A stretch of DNA of 64,000 nt from Microvirga aerilata (GTDB lineage: Bacteria; Pseudomonadota; Alphaproteobacteria; Rhizobiales; Beijerinckiaceae): positions 62,001 to 126,000 of the forward strand of contig NZ_JAEQMY010000010.1 in NCBI RefSeq assembly GCF_016743775.1, written 5' to 3'. Made by a program: the position numbers and the translations under genes. This document shows, piece by piece, positions 35,327 to 45,945 of the stretch (position 1 is its first letter; each line of letters starts with the position of its first letter). Under the pieces are notes generated by a model that saw only the letters and a program-made list of their open reading frames with translations, did not search any database and was not told the DNA's origin.

Positions 35327-36517
35327 TCAAAGCCCCAGCCTCTTCCGCCACTCGTTCGGCGCAGTGACGCTGCCGAGATTGAGCCACCCGGCCATCAGGC
35401 GAAGCTCGTCGCCGAGGGCCGGTGCGATCTCCTCCGGCGGAACGGAGGCCTCCGGGTGGATCGAGTGCACGATGAGATTGCCCGCCGCACGGTCCGCCTT
35501 GAGGTCGACGCGGGCGACGATTTTTTCGCCGAGCACGAAGGGCAGGCAGTAATAGCCGAATTCCCGTTTCTCGGCCGGGGTGTAGATCTCGATGCGGTAG
35601 CGGAAATCGAACAGGCGCTCCGTGCGTGTGCGCTCCCAGACGATGGGGTCGAAGGGCGACACCAGCGCCCGCGCCTCGACGCGCCGCGGGATCTTGGCCT
35701 CCGGATCGAGATAGACCGGACCCCAGCCCTCGACCGTGACAGGGATGAGATCGCCCGCCTCCACCAGTTCGGGAATGCGGGCCTTCGTATCCTTCGGCTC
35801 CAGGCGGAAATAGTCGCGCAGGCAACGCTCGGACGCGATGCCGAGCGCCCGAATGGAGAGCCGCAGGAGTTCGCGCTGCGCCTCGTCTGCGGAAGGCGTC
35901 GGCGCGTTCAGGATGTCGGAGGGCAGAGCCCGCTCCGGCAGGTCGTAGATGCGCTCGAAGCCGCGCCGTGTGGCGGTGGTGACCTCGCCTGCCCAGAACA
36001 GCCATTCCAGCGCGCGCTTGCCGTCGCTCCAGCCCCACCAGGAGCCCTTTCCCTTGCCGCCGATCGAGAGTTCGCCTGCACCGATCGGCCCGCGTGTCTC
36101 GATCTCGCAGCGCACCTCCTCGATGAAGGCGCGCTTCTCCTGCCCGAAGCGGGCGAGCCCGCCGTAGATGCCCTCGCCCTGCCGCGCGCGCTCCATGCGC
36201 CAGCGGAAGAGGGGATGCAGGTCGAGCCGGATCAGGGAGGCCTCGTGGCCCCAGTATTCAAAGGTCTCGCGCCTCCTCGGGTGGTAGGCGGTCTTTTCGA
36301 GAAGCCCACGGTCATAGGCGCCGATCCGCGAGAAAAGCGGCATGTAGTGGGCCCGCACCAGCACGTTGACCGAATCGATCTGGAGCAGGTGCGAGCGCCC
36401 CAGCACGCGGCTCAGGTGGCGCTTGGTCGCGGCTTCGGGGCGGCGTTCGAGGAAGCCCTGGGCGGCGAGGGCAACGCGACGCGCTTGGGCGAGGGAGAGA
36501 TGGGTGCGAGGTGCCAT
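35327..36517 (-). CDS. YcaQ/AlkX-type winged-helix DNA glycosylase
   Basis: A 396-residue protein of the HTH_42 (YcaQ) family. It has LLQIDSVNVLVRAHYMP (catalytic-pocket segment), RRRETFEYWGHEASL, an internal winged helix around RGPIGAGELS, LVSPFDPIVWERTRTERLFDF and the end segment FVLGEKIVARVDLKADR. E. coli YcaQ unhooks interstrand crosslinks and removes alkylated purines. ATG at 36517. Single gene, divergent from the MFS pump. Confidence 0.87.
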   Translation of the reverse strand: MAPRTHLSLAQARRVALAAQGFLERRPEAATKRHLSRVLGRSHLLQIDSVNVLVRAHYMPLFSRIGAYDRGLLEKTAYHPRRRETFEYWGHEASLIRLDLHPLFRWRMERARQGEGIYGGLARFGQEKRAFIEEVRCEIETRGPIGAGELSIGGKGKGSWWGWSDGKRALEWLFWAGEVTTATRRGFERIYDLPERALPSDILNAPTPSADEAQRELLRLSIRALGIASERCLRDYFRLEPKDTKARIPELVEAGDLIPVTVEGWGPVYLDPEAKIPRRVEARALVSPFDPIVWERTRTERLFDFRYRIEIYTPAEKREFGYYCLPFVLGEKIVARVDLKADRAAGNLIVHSIHPEASVPPEEIAPALGDELRLMAGWLNLGSVTAPNEWRKRLGL

Positions 36518-36715
36518 GGGCGAACATTACAGGAACGATCCTGCCGGATGCCAGACCCTAGCCCTGTATGGAATGGTGCAATGCTGCGGAACCTGTGGAT
36601 GGCTCCCGGGTTTAAGCTCGCTCGTCAGCCGGAACGCATACCCGCCCTGCGGCCCGGGCGAGGACAAAGCTGCTCCTCGTCCCCTAGATGGGCTTGCCGG
36701 AACACGACGGACACG

Positions 36716-38218
36716 ATGGATCAATCAACCAACGAGACGCTTCGGGGCAGCCCGACACCCGCCTTGAGCCATGCCGAGATCCGCACGATCATCGTCGGCG
36801 TTCTCCTGGCCATGTTCCTGGCGGCCTTGGACCAGACCATCATCGCGACGGCGCTGCCGACGATCGGCCGTGAGCTGGGCGATCTGGAGCACCTGCCCTG
36901 GATCGTGACGGTTTATCTCCTGACCTCCACGGCCGTGACGCCGCTCTACGGCAAGCTCAGCGATTCCTATGGCCGCCGCGTCATCATGCTGATCGGCATC
37001 GTGGTCTTCATCGCCGGATCCATCGCCTGCGCGCTCGCGCCCACGATGTTTTTCCTCATCCTGGCCCGGGGCATCCAGGGCATCGGCGGCGGGGGGCTGA
37101 TCGCGCTGGCGCAGACCATCATCGCCGACATCGTGCCGCCGCGGGAGCGCGGGCGCTATCAGGTCTACTTCGCCAGCGTGTTCATGACCTCGAGCCTCCT
37201 CGGGCCGGTGCTGGGCGGCTATTTTGCCGAGCACCTGCACTGGTCGGCGATCTTCTGGATCAACCTGCCGCTCGGGCTCGTGGCCTTCGCCATCGCGTTC
37301 CGCAGCCTGAAAAAGCTCCCGCGCTTCGAGCGACCGCACAGGCTCGACCTCCTGGGAGCCGTTCTTCTGGTAACGGCGACCGTGGCGCTGCTCTTGAGCC
37401 TGAGCTGGGGCGGGATCCGCTTTCCCTGGGGCTCGCTGCCGATCTTGGGCCTTTTTGCCGTCTCTCTGGTGCTCTGGGGGCTGTTTGCGGCGCGCATGCG
37501 TCTGGCGCCCGAGCCGCTGATCCCACCGGGCGTGCTGCACAATCCCGTGGTGCGCATGGGGGTGCTCGCCGCCTGCTTCGGCATGGGCACCTATATCGGG
37601 CTTACCATCTACCTGCCGGTCTATTTCGAGGCGGTGCGCGGCCTCTCGGCGAGCCTGTCGGGCCTGGCGCTCATTCCGCTCATGGCCGGAACGGTGGTGG
37701 GCGCAACCCTGTCCGGCCGCACCATGGCGAAGGTGAAGCACTACAAGCGGCTTCCCATCGCGGGCCTTCTGGTGGCCATGGCGGCCACCGGGGTGCTCGT
37801 GGTCTACGGCCAAGCCCTGTCCATCACCGCCGTCGAGGTCGTCCTGGCCGTCATCAGCGTCGGCCTGGGCACGCTCCTGCCCGTGACCATGGTCACCACC
37901 CAGAACGCGGTGGCCTCCCACGAGATGGGAACCGCGACGGGCACGGCCAACTTCTTCCGCTCGCTCGGCGGCGCCTTCATCGTGGCAATCTTCGGTGCCA
38001 TCGTGCTCAGCGGATCGGGCCTGAGCGGGGCTGCGAGCTTCGAAGCTCTGGGCGCTGCGGCGTCCGCGAGCGGCATCAATCTCGGGGATGTCTTCAGCTA
38101 CGTATTCCTGGCGGCCCTCGTCGGCTTCGGGCTGGCGCTCGCCTTCCTGCTGGCCCTGGAGGAGCGGCCCCTGCGCGGCAGCGCCGTGAAGGCTGCCGAA
38201 GCGGCCGCGGCCGACTGA
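36716..38218 (+). CDS. DHA2-family (EmrB/QacA) multidrug MFS transporter
   Basis: A 500-residue protein with 14 helices. It contains the DHA2 signatures LAALDQTIIATALPTI (motif D1), GKLSDSYGRRVIM (motif A), GIQGIGGGGLIALAQ and GPVLGGYFAEHLHWSAIFWI (motif C region). It exports drugs or bile-like compounds using the proton gradient. No membrane-fusion (EmrA) gene is adjacent. ATG 36716 fits the usual short cytoplasmic tail. Confidence 0.9.
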   Translation: MDQSTNETLRGSPTPALSHAEIRTIIVGVLLAMFLAALDQTIIATALPTIGRELGDLEHLPWIVTVYLLTSTAVTPLYGKLSDSYGRRVIMLIGIVVFIAGSIACALAPTMFFLILARGIQGIGGGGLIALAQTIIADIVPPRERGRYQVYFASVFMTSSLLGPVLGGYFAEHLHWSAIFWINLPLGLVAFAIAFRSLKKLPRFERPHRLDLLGAVLLVTATVALLLSLSWGGIRFPWGSLPILGLFAVSLVLWGLFAARMRLAPEPLIPPGVLHNPVVRMGVLAACFGMGTYIGLTIYLPVYFEAVRGLSASLSGLALIPLMAGTVVGATLSGRTMAKVKHYKRLPIAGLLVAMAATGVLVVYGQALSITAVEVVLAVISVGLGTLLPVTMVTTQNAVASHEMGTATGTANFFRSLGGAFIVAIFGAIVLSGSGLSGAASFEALGAAASASGINLGDVFSYVFLAALVGFGLALAFLLALEERPLRGSAVKAAEAAAAD

Positions 38219-38449
38219 TCAGCCCCGGTTCCGGAAGCGCAGGAAAAGCAGCACGAGGGCGAAGATGATGATCAGCCCCGAGATCATCATGCCGAAGACC
38301 CCGAAGGCCCCTTCCGCCCGCTCCGTGCCGGGCGGAACCGCCTGCGTTCCGGCCGCGCCCTCGCCCGGGCTCATCGGCTGACCCGTGCCCTGCACCCGGA
38401 GGACAGGGGACTCGTCGGCGATTCGGGTGGCAGGGGCAGGGATCGGCAT
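38219..38449 (-). CDS. small single-pass membrane protein, 76 residues
   Basis: A proline/alanine-rich N-terminal half is followed by one helix (GMMISGLIIIFALVLLFL, about 53-70) and a basic end RFRNRG. AGGATGA lies close before the ATG at 38449. No family known to me. Its stop directly abuts the stop of the MFS gene. It is divergent from the HerA-like ATPase gene. Confidence 0.6.
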   Translation of the reverse strand: MPIPAPATRIADESPVLRVQGTGQPMSPGEGAAGTQAVPPGTERAEGAFGVFGMMISGLIIIFALVLLFLRFRNRG

Positions 38450-38664
38450 CTTTCATCCTGGGAGCGTCTGTCGGGGATTAATGATCCTCTCCGGCCCAGG
38501 TTTCCTTGGGTCTGCGGCGTCATGCCTGGGGATAGCCCCTCTCGCCTGTGGAGAGCTTCGCATCCGTCGGCACTTTCCTAGGCTTTGCCGTGTTAGGACC
38601 AAGCTGGATTTCGCGCATCGTGCGGCCCTTCGGGTCCGCTCCGAACGATGCGCTTGGAAGAATG

Positions 38665-38711
38665 AGCATCGGATAACCCCAAAAGTGCCTTCCACTTTCG
38701 GGTCCGATGCT
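38665..38711. repeat. AGCATCGGA...TCCGATGCT inverted repeat, family C copy 2
   Basis: Outer arms AGCATCGGA and TCCGATGCT enclose CCCCAAAAGTGCC and CCACTTTCGGG. It ends 22 bases before the ATPase start codon and could influence its translation or transcription. Confidence 0.55.
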
Positions 38712-38733
38712 TTCGATCGTGCGAGGGAGGCTG

Positions 38734-40293
38734 ATGAAGGCTGGCATCGACATGGGACAGGTGTCCTCGGGAGGGTTGTCCCCCGCCCCTGGAGGACAAT
38801 CGGCTCTGCTCGATCTGGAAGAGCTTCTGGCGACGCGTCTGCTCGTCCAGGGCAATTCCGGCTCCGGCAAGTCGCATCTCCTGCGCCGCCTTCTCGAGCA
38901 GAGCGCCAACCTCGTCCAGCAGGCCATCATCGACCCAGAGGGCGATTTCGTCACGCTCGCCGACCGGTTCGGCCATGTGGTGGTGGATGCCTCCCGCAGC
39001 GAGGGCGACCTCCAGCGCATCGCCGCTCGCGTGCGCCAGCACCGGGTCTCCGTGGTGCTGAGCCTGGAAGGCCTCGACGCAGAGGCGCAGATGCGGTGTG
39101 CTGCGGCCTTTCTCGGCGGCCTCTTCGATGCGGAGCGCGACTACTGGTACCCCATGCTGGTGGTGGTGGACGAAGCGCAGCTCTTTGCGCCGGCCGCCGC
39201 AGGCGACGTGTCGGATGAGGCGAGAAAGGTCTCGCTGGGCGCCATGACCAACCTCATGTGCCGCGGCCGCAAGCGGGGGCTGGCCGGCATCATCGCCACC
39301 CAGCGCCTCGCCAAGCTCGCCAAGAACGTGGCGGCGGAGGCCTCCAACTTTCTCATGGGCCGCACCTTCCTCGACATCGACATGGCGCGCGCCGCCGACC
39401 TGTTGGGCATGGAGCGCCGCCAGGCCGAGATGTTCCGCGACCTCGAGCGCGGGCACTTCGTGGCCTTGGGTCCCGCCCTTTCGCGCCGCCCGCTGCCCAT
39501 CCGCATCGGCGAGGTCGAAACCTCCACCCGCAGCGGCTCCTTCAAGCTGATGCCGTTGCCGGAGCAGCCGAAGGAAGAAGCCCGCGACCTCATCTTCAAG
39601 GCGGGCGAGGACGAGCCCGCCCGCCCGGTCATGCCGCGCCGCGCCCCTCCACCGCCGCCGGCTCCCTCCACCAACGATCTCCTGGCCCAGCTCGCCCGCA
39701 CGCGCCCTGCCGCAGCACCCGAGCCGCAGGCGGAGGAGACCGCGCAGTCGAAAGCCGAGCGCGAGGCGGCGCTTAACACGATCCTGCGCGAGATCATGGA
39801 CGATCCCGAAGCCGCCTTCCGCTCGGTCGCCGTGCTCTACCAGGATTTCCTCGTGCGCTGCCGCATCCGGCGCGTGGCCGGCGAGCCCTTGAACCTGCCC
39901 GCCTTCCGCCGCCGCCTGGCGGTGGCCCGCGCCGGCGTCGACACGGCAACCGCCGAGGGCTCCGAATGGGACCGCGCCGTGGCCTTCGCGGGCGAACTCA
40001 CCGAGGACATCCAGGGCATCTACCTGCTCATCGCCCGCGCCGCCATGGAAGGCTCGCCCTGCCCGCCGGACGGCGAGATTGCGCGGGCCTGCGGAAGCCG
40101 CTCGCCGGGCCGGGCGCGCCGCCTCATCGCCTATATGGAGAGCCGCAACGTGGTCGTGACCCGCAACGATCCGCGCGGGCTTCGCATCATCGCGCTCCCC
40201 GATCTTGGGTGGGAGACGGCTCCGGGCGATCCGAACGCTTTTGAAGAGCCGCAAGGTCCGGCCGAGACGCGGGATCTGTTTGCGGTGGGGTAG
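38734..40293 (+). CDS. HerA/DUF853-like P-loop ATPase
   Basis: A 519-residue ATPase. Walker A is GNSGSGKSHLL (about 39-49), Walker B LVVVDEAQLF (about 148-157), followed by MCRGRKRGLAGIIATQRL with the sensor glutamine and an arginine-rich segment, as in HerA/FtsK-type hexameric ATPases. A proline/alanine linker (about 300-345) separates a C-terminal helical domain (about 350-490) with a possible winged-helix fold. The family's partner nuclease NurA is not encoded nearby. Possible DNA or protein translocase. ATG 38734 is preceded by GGGAGG; an ATG at 38707 lies inside a repeat and is less likely. Confidence 0.8.
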   Translation: MKAGIDMGQVSSGGLSPAPGGQSALLDLEELLATRLLVQGNSGSGKSHLLRRLLEQSANLVQQAIIDPEGDFVTLADRFGHVVVDASRSEGDLQRIAARVRQHRVSVVLSLEGLDAEAQMRCAAAFLGGLFDAERDYWYPMLVVVDEAQLFAPAAAGDVSDEARKVSLGAMTNLMCRGRKRGLAGIIATQRLAKLAKNVAAEASNFLMGRTFLDIDMARAADLLGMERRQAEMFRDLERGHFVALGPALSRRPLPIRIGEVETSTRSGSFKLMPLPEQPKEEARDLIFKAGEDEPARPVMPRRAPPPPPAPSTNDLLAQLARTRPAAAPEPQAEETAQSKAEREAALNTILREIMDDPEAAFRSVAVLYQDFLVRCRIRRVAGEPLNLPAFRRRLAVARAGVDTATAEGSEWDRAVAFAGELTEDIQGIYLLIARAAMEGSPCPPDGEIARACGSRSPGRARRLIAYMESRNVVVTRNDPRGLRIIALPDLGWETAPGDPNAFEEPQGPAETRDLFAVG

Positions 40294-40471
40294 TTCCCTC
40301 ATCGCGGGGAGCTGAGGCGGCCCAAGCTCTCATGGACCTCAGGCACACGGAAGCCCGCTGATGCCATCCATCAATTAATTTGCAGGGCGATCGTCACCCC
40401 AACAACAAAGAGTGTTGCATCATTGCGCCTTTGCCCCATCTGAGTCGGGCCTAAGACCGTGAGATGCACCG

Positions 40472-42325
<1,854 letters not shown>

Positions 42326-42398
42326 AACGGTGGGGCACCGTTTCCTTTCCCCTTGCGGGGATGGTGCGGCTGGGTGAGGCCTGAAACCAGCATGCCGC

Positions 42399-42424
42399 TT
42401 CTCCCTCTTCCACACGGGAGAAGG
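42399..42424. repeat. CTTCTCCC...GGGAGAAG hairpin repeat
   Basis: An eight-base perfect inverted repeat around TCTTCCACAC, downstream of the ABC exporter gene. Similar elements are widely dispersed in Hyphomicrobiales; it may also terminate transcription. Confidence 0.45.
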
Positions 42425-42565
42425 GAGGCGCTGCAGCCGCCTCGCGCAAACGCCGTAAGGGCAGGGAGGCATAGCTTGCAACTTCGTTCCGCCTTTCGCC
42501 ATCACGCGATCATGGATTATGGATTATGGTCGCGCCTTTCCGATCACCACGAGTTTTGAAACATC

Positions 42566-44002
42566 ATGCATAACGATCGCCTGAGCCTCGATGCCATCGC
42601 CCGCCATGTCGATGCCAAAGCCAACGATTACTGCGCCTTGAGCGACCGGATCTGGGCCATGCCGGAGCTCGCCTTCGAGGAGCACCGCTCGGTCGCCGAG
42701 CAGATCGCCATCCTGGAGCGCGAGGGCTTCCGCATCACGCGTAACGTCGGCGGCATGGCAACCGCCTTCATCGCGGAAGCAGGCCAGGGCGGTCCCGTCG
42801 TCGGCATTCTCGGCGAGTTCGATGCGCTGCCCGATCTGGCTCAGCACTCCGGACGCATCGAGCATGCGCCCACGACGAAGGGCGCGCCCGGCCATGGCTG
42901 CGGCCATAACCTGCTGGGAGCCGGATCCGCATTGGCCGCGGTCGCGCTCAAAGACGCGCTGGAAGCCGAAGGGATCGCCGGCACCGTGCGCTACTACGGC
43001 TGCCCGGCCGAGGAGAGCGGTTCGGGCAAGACCTTCATGGCCCGCGCCGGCCTGTTTCACGATCTCGATGCCGCCTTCTGCTGGCATCCGAACGTGATCA
43101 ACGAGGTGTCGACCACATCGTCGCTTGCCTGCATCCAGGCCTACTTTCGCTTCACGGGCCGCTCTGCCCACGCGGCGGCCTCGCCCCATGTGGGCCGCTC
43201 CGCGCTCGATGCGGTGGAGCTCATGAACGTGGGCGTGAATTACATGCGCGAGCACATGCCCTCCGATGCCCGGGTGCACTACGCCATTACCAACACCGGC
43301 GGCGATGCGCCGAACGTTGTGCAGGCCTATGCGGAATCCCTCTACCTGGTGCGCTCGCCGCATCTGCCCGACGCGGAGCGACTATTCGAGCGGGTGCGAA
43401 AGATCGCAGAGGGCGCTGCCCTCATGACGGAAACCGCCGTTTCGGTGCAGATCACGGATGCCACCTCCAATGTCGTGCCCAACACGGCGCTGCAGGAGGC
43501 CATGTACGAGAACATGCGCCGCCTCGGGCCGCCGGCCTTCGACGAGGCCGATATGGCCTTTGCCCGTGATCTTCAGAAAACCGCTCTGACGGAGGAGGAG
43601 ATTCTCGCGAGCGTGAAGCCGCATGATCTTTCCCTCAAAGCCAAGGTGCTGCACGACGGGGTGCTCTCCATGCCGACGCGGGAAGAGGTGATGATGGGCA
43701 CCACCGATGTGGGCGATGTGAGCTGGATCGTCCCGACCGTCCAGTGCCACACGGCCTGCTTTGCCATTGGCACCCCGTTCCACACCTGGCAAATGGTGAC
43801 GCAGGGCAATCTGCCTGCAGCCCACAAGGGTATGGTGCTGGCCGCCAAGGCCATGGCTGCTACCGCAGCGGATGCCTTACGCAATCCGGACCTCGTCGCC
43901 CGCGCCAAGGCGGAGCTGAAGGAGCGCACCGGCGGCCGGGATTATGTCTGCCCGATCCCGGAGAGCGTAACGCCGGACGATCTGCGGGCGAAAGCGGCCT
44001 GA
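42566..44002 (+). CDS. M20-family amidohydrolase, AbgB-like
   Basis: A 478-residue metallohydrolase. It has [38 protein letters not shown] (zinc ligands), [12 protein letters not shown] (catalytic glutamate region), the dimerisation-domain block [27 protein letters not shown] (about 193-215) and the late histidine in [12 protein letters not shown]. The closest described enzyme is the AbgB subunit of p-aminobenzoyl-glutamate hydrolase; no abgA or abgT neighbour is present, so a different amide substrate is possible. Terminated by the hairpin at 44027. Confidence 0.88.
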   Translation: MHNDRLSLDAIARHVDAKANDYCALSDRIWAMPELAFEEHRSVAEQIAILEREGFRITRNVGGMATAFIAEAGQGGPVVGILGEFDALPDLAQHSGRIEHAPTTKGAPGHGCGHNLLGAGSALAAVALKDALEAEGIAGTVRYYGCPAEESGSGKTFMARAGLFHDLDAAFCWHPNVINEVSTTSSLACIQAYFRFTGRSAHAAASPHVGRSALDAVELMNVGVNYMREHMPSDARVHYAITNTGGDAPNVVQAYAESLYLVRSPHLPDAERLFERVRKIAEGAALMTETAVSVQITDATSNVVPNTALQEAMYENMRRLGPPAFDEADMAFARDLQKTALTEEEILASVKPHDLSLKAKVLHDGVLSMPTREEVMMGTTDVGDVSWIVPTVQCHTACFAIGTPFHTWQMVTQGNLPAAHKGMVLAAKAMAATAADALRNPDLVARAKAELKERTGGRDYVCPIPESVTPDDLRAKAA

Positions 44003-44026
44003 TCGCAGAAACTTTTACTTTTGCAA

Positions 44027-44056
44027 GCGTCCCAGCTTACGGCTGGGACGCTTTTT
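44027..44056 (+). terminator. Rho-independent terminator after the AbgB-like gene
   Basis: GCGTCCCAGC and GCTGGGACGC pair perfectly around TTACG and are followed by TTTTT. It lies 24 bases after the stop codon. Confidence 0.85.
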
Positions 44057-44147
44057 GCATTTTGGCAATGTCGCCTTGGCGTCCCGCAGGCTCGCAACCG
44101 CATCCCCGCAGGTCTATCTTCACCGCAGCATTGATGGAGACAGCACC

Positions 44148-45086
44148 ATGAAGCTGACCGGAATTCACCATTTGACCGCCGTGACCGCGGACGCACCCAG
44201 GAACCATGCCTTCTACACGCAGGCTCTGGGGATGCGTCTCGTGAAGAAGACCGTCAACCAGGACGATGTGAGCGCCTATCACCTGTTCTATGCCGACGGT
44301 CTCGCTTCGCCTGGAACGGACCTCACCTTCTTCGACTGGCCGGTCGGGCGTGAGCGGCGCGGCACCCACAGCATCTCGCAGACGGCCTTGCGCGTGAACG
44401 GCGAGAAGGCCCTGCAATGGTGGAAGGAGCGCTTCGATGCCTCGGACATCACGAGCCAGAACATCGTTGAGCGGGATGGGCGGCTCACCCTCGACTTCGA
44501 GGATTTCGAAGGCCAGCGTTTCAGTCTCGTGGACGATGGCGGGCAAGGTGAGGCTCACCCATGGGATCGCAGCCCCGTACCGGCCGAGCACCAGATCAGG
44601 GGCTTGGGACCCATCCGGATCAGCGTGCCGAAGCTCGAGCGCACGGCTCGTGTCCTGACCGAGGCCATGGATATGCGCGCCGCGCGGGAGTACCGCGTGG
44701 GCGACACGCCGGTTCATGTGTTCGAGATGGGCGAAGGCGGTCCTGCCGCCGAACTGCATGTGGCCGTCGAGCCAGGTCTGTCTCCCGCGGCTCCCGGGGC
44801 GGGCGGCGTGCATCACGTGGCCTTCCGCACCCCCAACGAGCAGACCTACCAGGAATGCTGGGAGCGCCTCCAGTCCCTGCGGGCGCCCTCGAGCGGCCCC
44901 GTAGACCGCTACTACTTCCAGAGCCTCTACTTCCGCGAGCCTGGCGGCATCCTGTTCGAGATCGCCACGGACGGTCCGGGCTTCGCCACCGACGAGCCGA
45001 TGGACAAGCTCGGCGAACGCTTGGCCCTCCCGCCCTTCCTGGAGCCGCGCCGGGCGGAGATCGAGGCAGGCCTCAAGCCTCTTTAA
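44148..45086 (+). CDS. ring-cleaving dioxygenase of the glyoxalase (VOC) fold
   Basis: A 312-residue protein with two VOC modules. Metal ligands sit in [11 protein letters not shown] (start of module 1) and [10 protein letters not shown] (start of module 2), with the acidic ligand in [13 protein letters not shown]. Length and the segment [16 protein letters not shown] place it with MhqO/LinE-like hydroquinone dioxygenases. The physiological substrate is unknown; quinone detoxification is a reasonable guess. GGAG precedes ATG 44148. Confidence 0.85.
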   Translation: MKLTGIHHLTAVTADAPRNHAFYTQALGMRLVKKTVNQDDVSAYHLFYADGLASPGTDLTFFDWPVGRERRGTHSISQTALRVNGEKALQWWKERFDASDITSQNIVERDGRLTLDFEDFEGQRFSLVDDGGQGEAHPWDRSPVPAEHQIRGLGPIRISVPKLERTARVLTEAMDMRAAREYRVGDTPVHVFEMGEGGPAAELHVAVEPGLSPAAPGAGGVHHVAFRTPNEQTYQECWERLQSLRAPSSGPVDRYYFQSLYFREPGGILFEIATDGPGFATDEPMDKLGERLALPPFLEPRRAEIEAGLKPL

Positions 45087-45136
45087 GGCTCCTACGGCCG
45101 AAGCGGCCCCTCTGTTTTGCATCAGGAAACAACCTC

Positions 45137-45166
45137 AGCCGCCTCTCAGATTTCTGCGAGGCGGCT
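45137..45166 (+). terminator. hairpin downstream of the dioxygenase gene
   Basis: AGCCGCCTC pairs with GAGGCGGCT around a 12-base loop; no T-run. Located 50 bases after the stop codon. Confidence 0.5.
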
Positions 45167-45296
45167 GTCTCGGCAGGAAGCCTGTTCTGCCAGTCCTGCC
45201 GGAGGCCTCCAGCATCTGTGTGATGCGAGCCCTGACACGCGCTTTCCTGTACTGGAGGGCAGCTACATCTTGGTAAAATGCACTAATATTACTACA

Positions 45297-45325
45297 TTGA
45301 TAAGTCTGTAACTTTTACTTTAGAG
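45297..45325 (+). promoter_or_regulatory. candidate promoter for the molybdopterin-domain/GGDEF-EAL pair
   Basis: TTGATA at 45297-45302 is followed after 17 bases by TTAGAG at 45320-45325 in an AT-rich stretch about 70 bases before the ATG. The matches are partial. Confidence 0.3.
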
Positions 45326-45397
45326 TCTTGAGCGTATACCAAACCATTGAATTCTTCAGATGATCTGAATAGCGGGATTTCCCGATTAGGGGGCAGC

Positions 45398-45916
45398 ATG
45401 CTTGGCGCTAAGGTAAGAACCAGCCTGATGGGGGTGCTCATCGCATTCCTCGGAGTCATGGGCGCAACTTACGCTCATGCGCTGGATACCCCGGCTGAGA
45501 GGCCGATCCTGACGATTTCCGGCAAGATCGCAGTGACCAACAATAACAGCACCGCGCAGTTCGACCGACCGATGCTCGAAGCGCTCGGCATGACAACGAT
45601 CGAAACGACCACCCCCTGGCACGACGGCAAGGTCAAGTTCGAGGGCATCCCCCTCGACAAGCTGATGAAGCAGGTTGGTGCGACCGGGCAGCGCGTTGCC
45701 GTGGTGGCGCTCAACGATTACACCACGGAGATCCCGATGGAGGACTTCGAGCGGCATAACGTGATCCTCGCCATCAAGCTGAACGGCGAGTACATGTCGG
45801 TTCGCGACAAGGGCCCTCTGTTCATCATCTATCCTTACGACAGTAATCCCGCCCTGAAGACGCAGACCTATTACGGTCGCTCCGCATGGCAGGTCGCCAG
45901 GATCGATGTGAGATAA
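45398..45916 (+). CDS. secreted molybdopterin-binding-domain-like protein
   Basis: A 172-residue protein. Residues 1-30 are a signal peptide (RTSLMGVLIAFLGVMGATYAHA). The mature part resembles the sulfite-oxidase-type molybdopterin-binding fold in miniature: ILTISGKI, HDGKVKFEGIPLDKLMKQVG, AVVALNDYTTEIPMEDF and GPLFIIYPYD. It has no cysteine at all, so the usual metal-ligating cysteine is missing and enzymatic activity is doubtful. AGGGGG precedes ATG 45398. The next gene, a membrane-bound GGDEF-EAL protein, starts 29 bases after its stop, suggesting a sensor partnership. Confidence 0.8.
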   Translation: MLGAKVRTSLMGVLIAFLGVMGATYAHALDTPAERPILTISGKIAVTNNNSTAQFDRPMLEALGMTTIETTTPWHDGKVKFEGIPLDKLMKQVGATGQRVAVVALNDYTTEIPMEDFERHNVILAIKLNGEYMSVRDKGPLFIIYPYDSNPALKTQTYYGRSAWQVARIDVR

Positions 45917-45945
45917 CAGGGTAGGCAGGTCCGGAGGCCGCCCAT

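Larger units (their letters stand above)
45087..45397. other. intergenic region with hairpin and AT-rich leader, 311 bp
   Basis: No gene seen. A hairpin lies at 45137-45166. From about 45270 the DNA becomes much richer in A+T and holds a candidate promoter at 45297-45325 for the molybdopterin-domain/GGDEF-EAL pair. Confidence 0.5.
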
